A stretch of DNA of 64,000 nt from Candidatus Zhuqueibacterota bacterium (GTDB lineage: Bacteria; Zhuqueibacterota; Zhuqueibacteria; Residuimicrobiales; Oceaniaggregativiventaceae), in NCBI GenBank assembly GCA_014728115.1, contig WJME01000304.1, positions 118,872 through 182,871 on the forward strand, in the 5' to 3' direction. Each line of letters begins with the position of its first letter. Positions within the stretch are counted from its first letter, which is position 1. Below the pieces are notes generated by a model. That model saw only the letters and a list, made by a program, of their open reading frames with translations. It was not told the DNA's origin and searched no databases. Below are positions 55,127-62,805 of this stretch, piece by piece. Both the position numbers and the translations under genes were made by a program.

Positions 55127-56314
55127 ATGAAAATCGAATCCATCAAACTCTTGAATTATAAATTATTTCAAGATGTTTATATTTCAGACATTCCCAGGTT
55201 TTGCGTCATCGTGGGGGCAAACGGTACAGGGAAATCCACGCTTTTTGATGTTTTTGGTTTTTTAAAAGATTGCTTGACGTTTAATGTATCCAAAGCCTTG
55301 CAGAGCAGAGGTGGGTTCAACGAAGTGGTCTCACGTGGGCATGCAAAAGAAGATATTCAGATTGAAATCCAATACCGCATGCCAATCACCGAAATTGAAC
55401 GTCTGATCACATTCCACCTTGAAATTGGAATGGTAAATGGCCAGATCTGTGTGAAACGAGAAATTCTCAGGTATAAAAGAGGACCCTATGGATCACCATA
55501 CCATTTTCTCGATTTTGCCAATGGAAGCGGATTTGCTATCACAAATGAAGAAGACTTTAAAAAAGAACAAGAGTTGAATCGGGAAAAACAAACTCTGAGC
55601 TCACAGGATATGCTGGCCATTAAAGGAATCGGTCAATTCCAACGCTTCAAGGCAGCCAGTGCGTTTAGACAATTAATAGAAAATTGGCATGTTTCTGATT
55701 TTCACATAAATTTTGCCCGTGGAAGTAAAGATATTGCGGGTTATGCAGATCATTTATCTGTCACAGGAGACAATCTGCAACTCGTCGCTAATAATCTTTA
55801 TGAAAATCACAGAGATATCTTTTTGGATATCCTCAAACAAATGAAACAAAGAGTACCGGGTATCAGTGAAATCGAACCAGAGCCGACACGGGATGGAAGA
55901 ATTTTATTAAAATTCAAGGATGGTTCTTTTAAAGATCCTTTTATTGATCGGTATGTCTCTGATGGTACAATAAAAATGTTCGCCTATCTCGTTTTATTGT
56001 ATGATCCATCCCCTTTCCCGCTGTTGTGTATCGAAGAGCCTGAAAATCAACTTTACCCGAAACTATTATGGGAATTGGCTGAAGAATTTCGAGATTATGC
56101 AAACCGCGGGGGCCAGGTATTTGTATCTACCCATTCACCCGAATTTCTAAATGCTACCAGACTGGAAGAAGTGTTCTGGCTAATCAAAGAGGATGGCTAT
56201 ACAAAAGTTAATCGCGCCCAGGATGATTCGCAAATCACAGCTTATATGGAGCAGGGCGATCAAATGGGCTATCTCTGGGACCAGGGTTTCTTTGTGGGGG
56301 CGGATCCTCAATGA
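55127..56314 (+). CDS. AAA-type ATPase, OLD/RecF-like (AAA_21)
   Basis: About 395 residues of the SMC/OLD-like ABC-ATPase class. MKIESIKLLNYKLFQDVYIS is the usual first strand pair; Walker A is VGANGTGKST at about 29-38; the helical middle contains HINFARGSKDIAGYADHLSV; FPLLCIEEPENQLYPKLLWE is Walker B with the catalytic Glu pair, and VFVSTHSPEFLNATRLEEV the H-loop. The C-terminus has no TOPRIM domain; that seems to be supplied by the next gene, which overlaps by 4 bp (ATGA). The ATG at 55127 has GAGG six bases upstream. Likely one half of a nuclease or defence system. Confidence 0.85.
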   Translation: MKIESIKLLNYKLFQDVYISDIPRFCVIVGANGTGKSTLFDVFGFLKDCLTFNVSKALQSRGGFNEVVSRGHAKEDIQIEIQYRMPITEIERLITFHLEIGMVNGQICVKREILRYKRGPYGSPYHFLDFANGSGFAITNEEDFKKEQELNREKQTLSSQDMLAIKGIGQFQRFKAASAFRQLIENWHVSDFHINFARGSKDIAGYADHLSVTGDNLQLVANNLYENHRDIFLDILKQMKQRVPGISEIEPEPTRDGRILLKFKDGSFKDPFIDRYVSDGTIKMFAYLVLLYDPSPFPLLCIEEPENQLYPKLLWELAEEFRDYANRGGQVFVSTHSPEFLNATRLEEVFWLIKEDGYTKVNRAQDDSQITAYMEQGDQMGYLWDQGFFVGADPQ

Positions 56315-56868
56315 TGACTGTGGCTTTTTTTCTGGAAGAACCGTCTGCCCAAGAAATGCTAGAACAGATTTTGCCAAAAATTTTCCCAAAGGACGTCACA
56401 ACAAGATTTGTCCGCTTTAGAGGAAAACAGGATTTGGAAAAAAATCTTGTAAAAAAAATCAAAGGATGGCAGGTTCCGAACACGAAATTTGTAATTCTAA
56501 GAGATCAAGACTCGGGCGATTGCATCCGGATTAAAACTGAATTGATAAATCTTTGTCATAAAGCAGGTAAAAGTGATGTACTCGTTAGAATCGCTTGTCG
56601 TGAACTGGAGAGTTTTTATTTAGGTGATCTTTATGCGATCGAAAATGCATTTGAGCTGAAAAATTTATCAAAAAAACAAAACACCCGAAAATTCAGAGAT
56701 CCGGATAGGCTTGGCAATCCTTCAAAAGAACTGTTGAGATTAACACAACACAAATATCAAAAAGTGAAAGGATCCAGGGCAATATCTAGATATTTAAATC
56801 TAAAGTCGAATCGATCAAAAAGCTTTAATCACCTAATCAGTGGTTTGAAAAGGATCGTTGAACTCTAA
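56311..56868 (+). CDS. DUF4276-family protein, TOPRIM-like
   Basis: A 185-residue protein of the DUF4276 family. FFLEEPSAQEMLEQIL (E9/E10) and VILRDQDSGDC (D65, D67) match the Glu and D-x-D motifs of TOPRIM-type metal sites, and RIACRELESFYLGDLYAIE (about 92-110) is the characteristic R-E-L-E-x-x-x-L-G-D block. The C-terminal 60 residues are basic and may bind nucleic acid. The 4-bp overlap with the ATPase gene argues for a two-subunit complex, comparable in layout to OLD nucleases or PARIS (AriA/AriB), where ATPase and TOPRIM parts are also paired. Activity is not proven from sequence. Confidence 0.78.
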   Translation: MMTVAFFLEEPSAQEMLEQILPKIFPKDVTTRFVRFRGKQDLEKNLVKKIKGWQVPNTKFVILRDQDSGDCIRIKTELINLCHKAGKSDVLVRIACRELESFYLGDLYAIENAFELKNLSKKQNTRKFRDPDRLGNPSKELLRLTQHKYQKVKGSRAISRYLNLKSNRSKSFNHLISGLKRIVEL

Positions 56869-56935
56869 CAATAATCAACACCTTGATCCTCTCTCTTTTC
56901 GCAATTATTCATAAAGCAATTACTGGGAGGCAAAG

Positions 56936-58147
56936 ATGAATTATCATTTACCCTTTATCTTTTTGTTTATTATTGGATCCCAGGCCTCGATCACTCTATC
57001 CTTCTCGTCCTCATTCAAAGATGATATAGAATTTTTAAGTAATCATACAACCGTGGAAATCCTGAGTTCACCGGATGGTTTGGCCAAAGTCGCTGTTTGT
57101 CCGGAATACCAGGGAAGAATCATTACCAGCACTGCCGGTGGGGACCAGGGCATCAGCTTTGGCTGGATCAACCGTGACCTCATCGCCTCTGGCGAAAACA
57201 ACCGCCATTTTAATGCCTTTGGCGGCGAAGATCGGTTTTGGCTCGGGCCCGAAGGCGGACAATTTTCACTCTATTTCGCACCGCAAGATCCGTTCGACCT
57301 GGCACACTGGTTTACCCCTCCGCCGATCAATGAAGAACCTTTTCATGTCGTCAAGCAAACCGCCACCTCGCTGACCCTGGAAAAAGAGATGCGGCTGCAA
57401 AACTATTCCCGCGCCTTTTTTGAATTACTCGTGCAAAGAGAGATCAAACTCCTGGAAACCCAGGACATCACCTCTTTGCTGCAAACCGCATTGCCAGAGG
57501 ACATCCAATATGTGGCATTCGAATCGGATAACCGGATCACCAACATCGGCTCTGCGCCCTGGCGCAAAGAAACCGGCTTGCTCTCGATCTGGATTTTGGG
57601 TATGTTCAATCCCTCTGACGGAACGACCATAGTCATTCCCTATCAACCCGGCCCGGAAGATGAACTCGGCCCTCTCATCAATGACCGCTATTTCGGCAAG
57701 GTTCCGGAGGATCGGCTCGTGATCGCAGAACGAACCATCTATTTCAAAGGGGATGGCAAACACCGCAGCAAAATCGGCTTGACCCAACAGCGGGCCCTGC
57801 CTGTTCTGGGCAGCTATGATAGCGCAAATGGTGTTCTCACGCTTGTTCAATACTCGATTCCCGGCGAGCCGCGCGACTATGTCAATTCCATGTGGGAGAT
57901 CCAGGACAATCCCTATAGCGGCGATGCCATCAACAGCTATAACGATGGTCCGCCCGAACCGGGCAAAAAACCTTTGGGACCGTTTTACGAACTCGAAACT
58001 TCGTCGCCGGCTGCAGCCCTGAGCGAACAGGAAAGTCTGGCGCATCAACATCGCACCTTTCACTTTACCGGGGCGCGCGAATCCCTGGATCGCATCGCCC
58101 AAACAACTCTGGGTGTCGGACTGGATGAAATCGAATCGATCTTTTAG
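56936..58147 (+). CDS. Secreted beta-sandwich protein, possibly DUF6786/mutarotase-like
   Basis: A 403-residue exported protein (leader FIFLFIIGSQASITLSF). It is rich in beta-strand sequence with VEILSSPDGLAKVAVCPEYQ, GRIITSTAGGDQGISFGWIN, FGGEDRFWLGPEGGQFSLYF and LVQYSIPGEPRDYVNSMWEI. This arrangement, including the R-F-W-L-G-P-E-G-G motif, resembles galactose-mutarotase-like beta-sandwiches and, as I recall, DUF6786. Substrate unknown. It stands between the defence-like pair and the sugar ABC ATPase gene, and fits the sugar-related theme. GGGAGG lies seven bases before the ATG. Confidence 0.6.
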   Translation: MNYHLPFIFLFIIGSQASITLSFSSSFKDDIEFLSNHTTVEILSSPDGLAKVAVCPEYQGRIITSTAGGDQGISFGWINRDLIASGENNRHFNAFGGEDRFWLGPEGGQFSLYFAPQDPFDLAHWFTPPPINEEPFHVVKQTATSLTLEKEMRLQNYSRAFFELLVQREIKLLETQDITSLLQTALPEDIQYVAFESDNRITNIGSAPWRKETGLLSIWILGMFNPSDGTTIVIPYQPGPEDELGPLINDRYFGKVPEDRLVIAERTIYFKGDGKHRSKIGLTQQRALPVLGSYDSANGVLTLVQYSIPGEPRDYVNSMWEIQDNPYSGDAINSYNDGPPEPGKKPLGPFYELETSSPAAALSEQESLAHQHRTFHFTGARESLDRIAQTTLGVGLDEIESIF

Positions 58148-58149
58148 AA

Positions 58150-58265
58150 ACGCTCTCTGCGGACCTCTGTTTGCTTTGAACGCTCTGCGTTAAAAGATCA
58201 GGGTCCATCGTCTTTTGGCATACGAACTTACGCAGGGTCGCAAACAAGACCGAGCTGCGCGGAGA
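58150..58265. repeat. Intergenic repeat of the CTCTGCG/CGCAGAG type
   Basis: ACGCTCTCTGCGGACCTCTG and GAACGCTCTGCGTTAAAAGA on the left face ACTTACGCAGGGTCGC and GAGCTGCGCGGAGAAAAA on the right: an imperfect, degraded palindrome of the same family as 28532-28608. Confidence 0.45.
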
Positions 58266-58311
58266 AAAAACAACCTATATGATACCGACCGAAAACTGAA
58301 AGGAATCAAGA

Positions 58312-59826
58312 GTGGCTCAGCCGTTTCTGCAAATGAACAATATCACAAAAGCCTTTCCGGGCGTCAAAGCCCTGGATGACGTCCAGCTGCAGGTGAAAAA
58401 AGGTGAAATCCATGCCCTTTTGGGGGAAAATGGAGCGGGGAAATCGACCTTGATGAAAATTCTCAGCGGCGTGCACTCTCCTGATGGCGGTCAAATCGTA
58501 TTGGACGGTGAACCGGCTTTGTTTTCCACGACAAAAGAGGCTGAACAGGCAGGCATTGCCATTATCTACCAGGAACTCAATCTCATCCCGCAAATGACGG
58601 TTGCGGAAAACATTTTCCTCGGCCGCGAACCGAAAACCCGGCTGGGGCTGGTCGACTATACCCGTATGCGACAGATGGCTGCTAAAGAACTCGCCTCCTT
58701 ACAGACAGATATCAATCCCAATGATAAAATTGCAGATATACGTGTGGGCAAACAGCAACTGGTGGAAATCGCCAAGGCCCTTTCCCTGCATGCCAAAGTA
58801 TTGATTATGGATGAACCGACCTCTGCCCTGAGCGATGCAGAAGTGCAAAAATTATTTGCCGTCATCAAAAGTCTGCGCGAAAAAGGGGTCGCCATCATCT
58901 ATATCACCCACAAGCTGGATGAAATCTTTGCCATGGCAGACCGGGTCACAGTACTGCGCGATGGCAAATATATCAAAACCGTAAATGTCACAGATACCGA
59001 TTCGGCCAGCCTCATCAATATGATGGTGGGCCGTGATCTGGAAGATCTGTTTCCCAAAATCGACGTCCCAATCGGTGAACAGGTCATGTCGCTGCAAGAA
59101 CTGAGCGTCAAACACCCAATGCGGGAAGACCGGATGCTGCTTGAAAATATCTCCTTTGATCTGCATCAAGGAGAAATTCTGGGTGTGGCCGGACTCATGG
59201 GGGCAGGTCGCACAGAGTTGCTGCTTTCACTATTTGGAGCTCCTCCGGGGAAAATCTCAAAAGGCTCGCTAACCATCAAAGGACAAAAAGCCGATCTACA
59301 GTCACCGGTTCAGGCCATTGACAAAGGCCTGGCACTGGTCACAGAAGATCGCAAGACACAAGGATTGTTTTTGCAGCTATCGGTAAAAGACAATATTACG
59401 ATATCGAGTTTGTCAAAGGCCGTCAGAAACGGATTTTTATCGCGTAAACAGGAAACCGAGCTGGTGAACCGCTATATGGACAAACTGGCCATCAAAGCGC
59501 CCAGTCTGGCCATGGCCGTGGAAAAACTGAGCGGCGGTAACCAACAAAAAGTGATCCTGGCAAAATGGCTGTTGACCGACCCCACCATCCTGCTTTTGGA
59601 CGACCCGACGCGCGGTATCGATGTCGGCGCAAAAACCGAAATCTATAACCTCATCAATCAGTTTGTGGCCGAGGGTATGGCCATTATTCTTGTTTCCTCT
59701 GAACTTCCCGAACTCCTGGCATTGAGCGATCGCATTCTCGTCCTGAATCAGGGACGAATGACTGCGTTGTTGGATCGCAAACAGGCCACCGAACAATCCA
59801 TCATGAGTGCTGCTACATCGGCCTGA
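58312..59826 (+). CDS. Sugar ABC transporter ATP-binding protein (RbsA-like)
   Basis: A 504-residue protein with two fused ABC domains, as in RbsA/XylG/MglA. Domain 1: Walker A LLGENGAGKSTLMKIL (about 38-53), Q-loop VIYQELNLIPQMTV-like, signature RVGKQQLVEIAKAL and Walker B VLIMDEPTSALS. Domain 2: VAGLMGAGRTELLLSLFG (degenerate Walker A as usual in this family), signature KLSGGNQQKVILAKWL and LLLDDPTRGIDVGAK. It would power the permease and binding protein encoded at 52486-54412; no second permease lies nearby. GTG start at 58312 with AAAGGA upstream. A 20-bp-stem terminator follows. Confidence 0.94.
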   Translation: MAQPFLQMNNITKAFPGVKALDDVQLQVKKGEIHALLGENGAGKSTLMKILSGVHSPDGGQIVLDGEPALFSTTKEAEQAGIAIIYQELNLIPQMTVAENIFLGREPKTRLGLVDYTRMRQMAAKELASLQTDINPNDKIADIRVGKQQLVEIAKALSLHAKVLIMDEPTSALSDAEVQKLFAVIKSLREKGVAIIYITHKLDEIFAMADRVTVLRDGKYIKTVNVTDTDSASLINMMVGRDLEDLFPKIDVPIGEQVMSLQELSVKHPMREDRMLLENISFDLHQGEILGVAGLMGAGRTELLLSLFGAPPGKISKGSLTIKGQKADLQSPVQAIDKGLALVTEDRKTQGLFLQLSVKDNITISSLSKAVRNGFLSRKQETELVNRYMDKLAIKAPSLAMAVEKLSGGNQQKVILAKWLLTDPTILLLDDPTRGIDVGAKTEIYNLINQFVAEGMAIILVSSELPELLALSDRILVLNQGRMTALLDRKQATEQSIMSAATSA

Positions 59827-59844
59827 AAAAATCAAAATAGCTCA

Positions 59845-59888
59845 AAAACGCATCAGGCTTGTAACTTTTTACAAGCCTGATGCGTTTT
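59845..59888 (+). terminator. Strong hairpin terminator after the ABC ATPase gene
   Basis: AAAACGCATCAGGCTTGTAA pairs perfectly with TTACAAGCCTGATGCGTTTT around CTTT. A flanking A run and T run make it work on either strand. Confidence 0.88.
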
Positions 59889-59921
59889 ATAAATGAACAC
59901 AGGCATAAAGCGATTGGACCA

Positions 59922-60452
59922 ATGAAAAGCACTCGTTTTAAATGGCTCTTATCGAAATACAAGGATCCCGTTTATACGTATGCCTATTATTTTCTAGGCA
60001 ATCGTTTTGATGCCGAAGATGTGTCTCAGGAAGTATTGATTCGATGCTGGCAACATCTGGATTCCATCAAGCTCGGAACCGCCAAGGCCTGGTTGTTTCG
60101 AACGACCAAAAACATGTGCATCGATTTTACACGTCGCCATCAGACCCGTCAGAAACATTTCGATACGAGAGATCAAGAATTTCTCGCGAATCTGCAAGAT
60201 TCTGACAATGATAATTCTTCCATCGATGAAAACATGGTCAAAGAAGAACTGGATTTATTATTGGCAAAACTTCCTGACACCTATCGAACCCTTGTGATCA
60301 TGCGGGAAATTCAGGGATTCAGTTATAAAGAAATCAGCGAATTTCTGGATATCCCCCTAAACTCGGTCAAAGTGTATTTGCACCGGGCAAGAAAAGGATT
60401 AAGGCATTTGGCAAAAAACAAAGAGTATCATCATGACCAATCAAAAAAATGA
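59922..60452 (+). CDS. ECF-type RNA polymerase sigma factor
   Basis: About 176 residues. Region 2 contains GNRFDAEDVSQEVLIRCWQH and KAWLFRTTKNMCIDFTRRHQ; region 4 contains LAKLPDTYRTLVIMREIQGF and SYKEISEFLDIPLNSVKVYL. The start MKSTRFKWLLSKYKDPVYTY at 59922 fits the family; an earlier in-frame ATG at 59880 lies inside the terminator hairpin. Its 3' end overlaps the anti-sigma gene by 20 bp. The order sigma, zinc-finger anti-sigma, DUF4252 is common in Bacteroidota. Confidence 0.9.
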   Translation: MKSTRFKWLLSKYKDPVYTYAYYFLGNRFDAEDVSQEVLIRCWQHLDSIKLGTAKAWLFRTTKNMCIDFTRRHQTRQKHFDTRDQEFLANLQDSDNDNSSIDENMVKEELDLLLAKLPDTYRTLVIMREIQGFSYKEISEFLDIPLNSVKVYLHRARKGLRHLAKNKEYHHDQSKK

Positions 60453-60966
60453 CAGATGCTCCCCGGACCAGGATCGTCTCATACGGTACGCCTATGGCGA
60501 TCTGCCCCTCTTTGCCAAACTCACGACCCGCAGGCATCTGAGTAAATGTCAATCGTGTCGCGCTGTCGTCGAGCAACACCGAATCATCTCGAAAAAGCTC
60601 AGCAAAAACCGTAAGCAGAATCTGCCACCGCATATCATGGCAGAGATCATGTCGCGAACCGGAGCTCAAGATCATAGCCAGCCCATCCCGTGGCGCACAG
60701 CGATCGCAACAGCAGCGATTATCGCTATTGTAACCGGATGGATGGTGATGGAAACTCCTGCACCACATCGTTCGCAACAATACTCCCCTGCGGAGGTATC
60801 GCAAGCCAGAGATCAGGTCGAAAAAGCACTGGGTATTCTCGGTGTGGTGATGGGGAATACATCTCAGGCAGTAAAAGATGATGTTTTGGACAAAGAGGTG
60901 GTCAACCCACTGGAAAAAAGTGTTGAAAAGGCTTTACAGCCATTGATAGACGGAGGGTCATCATGA
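60433..60966 (+). CDS. Anti-sigma factor with zinc-finger-like domain
   Basis: A 177-residue single-pass membrane protein. The cytosolic N-terminus has LTTRRHLSKCQSCRAVVEQH, the H-x-x-x-C-x-x-C zinc-associated anti-sigma motif; one helix (AIATAAIIAIVTGWMVM, about 90-106) crosses the membrane; the periplasmic tail is helical (EVSQARDQVEKALGILGVVM). It should hold the adjacent ECF factor inactive until a membrane or envelope signal releases it. It overlaps both neighbours (20 bp upstream, 4 bp downstream). Confidence 0.82.
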   Translation: MTNQKNDRCSPDQDRLIRYAYGDLPLFAKLTTRRHLSKCQSCRAVVEQHRIISKKLSKNRKQNLPPHIMAEIMSRTGAQDHSQPIPWRTAIATAAIIAIVTGWMVMETPAPHRSQQYSPAEVSQARDQVEKALGILGVVMGNTSQAVKDDVLDKEVVNPLEKSVEKALQPLIDGGSS

Positions 60967-61505
60967 AAAAGATTAGCGTATTTTTCATCATCGGTTTCAT
61001 GTCTACTTTGGGGGTGGCGCAAGATAAGACATTTGAAAAGCTGCCCGGATTTGTGGATATGGGACAAATTTTAAACTTGCAAGAGGGCGAACTGACCACA
61101 GAAATTGAAATCAAAAATCCCTTGCTCTCGCTGGTTGCCAACATGAGTGAAGCCGAGGATAGTGATTTGGCCAAACTCTTGCGGGGCCTGGAATTGATCA
61201 AAGTCTATAAATTCGAATCCAGCGAAAGCAAACTGGACAATATCAAACAAAAGCTCGAATCCCTCGACTTGCAACTAAAAAAGAATAAATGGGATCAGTT
61301 TGTGAAAATCCGGGAAAAGGACCAGTATTCAAATATCTATATGATGAGCGGCGATTCCACGATCAACGGCCTGACTGTCTTTACAATAGATGGTAACGAA
61401 ACCGTGCTCATCAACATTGTCGGGGATATCGACCTCTCTTCTATCGGCAAGATGGGTAGGAAATTCAATATCCCGGAACTGGATACCCTGGAGATGAAAA
61501 ATTGA
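60963..61505 (+). CDS. DUF4252-family exported protein
   Basis: A 180-residue protein with signal peptide MKKISVFFIIGFMSTLGVAQ and a DUF4252-like body: FVDMGQILNLQEGELTTEIE, LRGLELIKVYKFESSESKLD, WDQFVKIREKDQYSNIYMMS and ETVLINIVGDIDLSSIGKMG. The function of the family is unknown, but it often sits behind ECF sigma/anti-sigma pairs and may be the envelope-side partner or the main output of the system. Translationally coupled to the anti-sigma gene by a 4-bp overlap. Confidence 0.85.
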   Translation: MKKISVFFIIGFMSTLGVAQDKTFEKLPGFVDMGQILNLQEGELTTEIEIKNPLLSLVANMSEAEDSDLAKLLRGLELIKVYKFESSESKLDNIKQKLESLDLQLKKNKWDQFVKIREKDQYSNIYMMSGDSTINGLTVFTIDGNETVLINIVGDIDLSSIGKMGRKFNIPELDTLEMKN

Positions 61506-61510
61506 CAGAC

Positions 61511-61546
61511 AACAGCCGTTGACCATGACTCTGGTTAACGGCTGTT
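61511..61546. terminator. Bidirectional hairpin between convergent genes
   Basis: AACAGCCGTTGACCA pairs with TGGTTAACGGCTGTT (one G-T) around TGACTC. It touches the stop codon of the leftward gene. No long T run; probably ends both converging transcripts. Confidence 0.6.
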
Positions 61547-62166
61547 CAGTTGAGCAATTCTCCATTTTGCCCGTTAAAGCGAGTCCTCACCAATCCAGTC
61601 CCCCTGGCAAACCAGAACAGATATTGACCCTCCAGAAACGGACGTTCGGGATGATCGATATACATATAATCCACCCTCATCCTGATACAATTCTGAAACT
61701 CTCCGGCAGGGACATCGACGAGATCGATTGATTCGATATAATAACAAACCTTTATCCGATGGGTACTTTTGCTGCTATCTAGTCGGGTTTCTGTGCTTTC
61801 GAGGCAGGTTTGCTCTCCAATCGTAGCGGAAAATGGCCCAAGCGGCAATGGTGGATCGAACCGGAACGATGGAATAGACGGGATCCTGGGATCGAAGGAA
61901 TGCACAAACACCTGACCCTTGTCACGCATGAGCTGTGCCTGGCTGTGATACTGACTGGAAGAATCACTTAGCACCATGTCAAAGCTATCTTTGTCATCCG
62001 ACTCTTTTATCGAAATATAACCCAGAATACCGCTAAATTGTTTTATCACATTGGGATTCAGCGATAAATATTGAGCGGGCTGAAAAGAACTTTCACACAT
62101 ACAAAAGCCAATGAAAAAGATCAACATCATTTTCACTGGCAAAAAATGTAAAGCTCTGGTAAACAT
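61546..62166 (-). CDS. Exported protein of unknown function
   Basis: About 206 residues with a leader (LPVKMMLIFFIGFCMCESSF); a cysteine at the end of the hydrophobic part may be lipidated. The C-terminal half has DLVDVPAGEFQNCIRMRVDY and FWFARGTGLVRTRFNGQNGE, a pattern common in secreted proteins that bind lipid or act as envelope stress readouts (VPAGEF...C followed by an A/G-x-G-L-V-R strand). I cannot name the family. An ATG at 62166 is preferred to the TTG at 62172. It directly abuts the preceding small gene. Confidence 0.55.
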   Translation of the reverse strand: MFTRALHFLPVKMMLIFFIGFCMCESSFQPAQYLSLNPNVIKQFSGILGYISIKESDDKDSFDMVLSDSSSQYHSQAQLMRDKGQVFVHSFDPRIPSIPSFRFDPPLPLGPFSATIGEQTCLESTETRLDSSKSTHRIKVCYYIESIDLVDVPAGEFQNCIRMRVDYMYIDHPERPFLEGQYLFWFARGTGLVRTRFNGQNGELLN

Positions 62167-62168
62167 GA

Positions 62169-62363
62169 TCAATCGTATACCATGACTCTAATGATTCCCA
62201 TGGTTTTTCCGGTATTATCGCTGGTCGTGGTATCACTGATCGAGTGAACGGTCTTTACATCGTTTTCTCGGATATATTCATTGACCCTTTCATCCAGATC
62301 TTTGAGTTGATTGATGGTTTTAAAAATTTCCAGTTCTGCGGTAAAGGTAATCACATTAGGCAT
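62169..62363 (-). CDS. Small protein, possibly Cse60-like
   Basis: A 64-residue protein with beta-alpha-beta character (NVITFTAELEIFKTINQLKD, LDERVNEYIREND, GIIRVMVYD). The layout and the E-x-V-N-E-Y-I helix resemble small Cse60-type proteins of unknown role, but similarity is too short to be sure. It overlaps sufU by 8 bp, so it is probably translated with it. The product is cytosolic. Confidence 0.5.
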   Translation of the reverse strand: MPNVITFTAELEIFKTINQLKDLDERVNEYIRENDVKTVHSISDTTTSDNTGKTMGIIRVMVYD

Positions 62364-62805
62364 GGTTGACTTTATCCTTTTGTTTATAGTCTGACAATGC
62401 TTTTTTCAGAGTATTCCAGGCCAGCAATGCACATTTTACCCGCGTAGGATAGGCTGACACGCCTTGCATGGCCATCAACTCTTCCAGTTCGGGATCCAGA
62501 GCATCGATCTCGCCCTTGATCAATTTGGTAAACTGTTCGACAACCGCCTGAGCTTCCTCGATGGTCTTGCCTTTTACCGATTCGGTCAACAATGAAACGG
62601 AAGCCTGGCTGATGACACATCCCTCACCCTGGAACCGGATATCCTTGATGCGGTTGCCATCAAACGTAAAATCGATCGTAATTTCGTCACCGCAAAACGG
62701 ATTCTTGGCATCCAAGTGTACATCGGGTTGCTCGAGTACGCCGCGGTTGCGGGGATTTTTGTAATGATCGAGTAATATTTCCTGATACAAATCGTCTAGA
62801 ACCAT
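62356..62805 (-). CDS. sufU: SufU-type iron-sulfur cluster assembly scaffold
   Basis: A 149-residue NifU/IscU-like protein. LYQEILLDHYKNPRNRGVLE starts the family; the ligand motifs are NPFCGDEI (first Cys and Asp), FQGEGCVISQASVSLLTE (second Cys) and RVKCALLAWNTLKK (third Cys). The insertion between the second and third Cys marks it as SufU, which accepts sulfur from SufS. It overlaps the sufS gene by 10 bp, the usual SUF arrangement. Confidence 0.95.
   Translation of the reverse strand: MVLDDLYQEILLDHYKNPRNRGVLEQPDVHLDAKNPFCGDEITIDFTFDGNRIKDIRFQGEGCVISQASVSLLTESVKGKTIEEAQAVVEQFTKLIKGEIDALDPELEELMAMQGVSAYPTRVKCALLAWNTLKKALSDYKQKDKVNHA

Noticed and set aside
54880..56935. Genomic island with attachment sites at the tmRNA 3' end
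   Set aside because: I looked for a second copy of the tmRNA end (GGTTCGACTCCCACC) downstream of the ATPase/DUF4276 genes and found none; no integrase is present.
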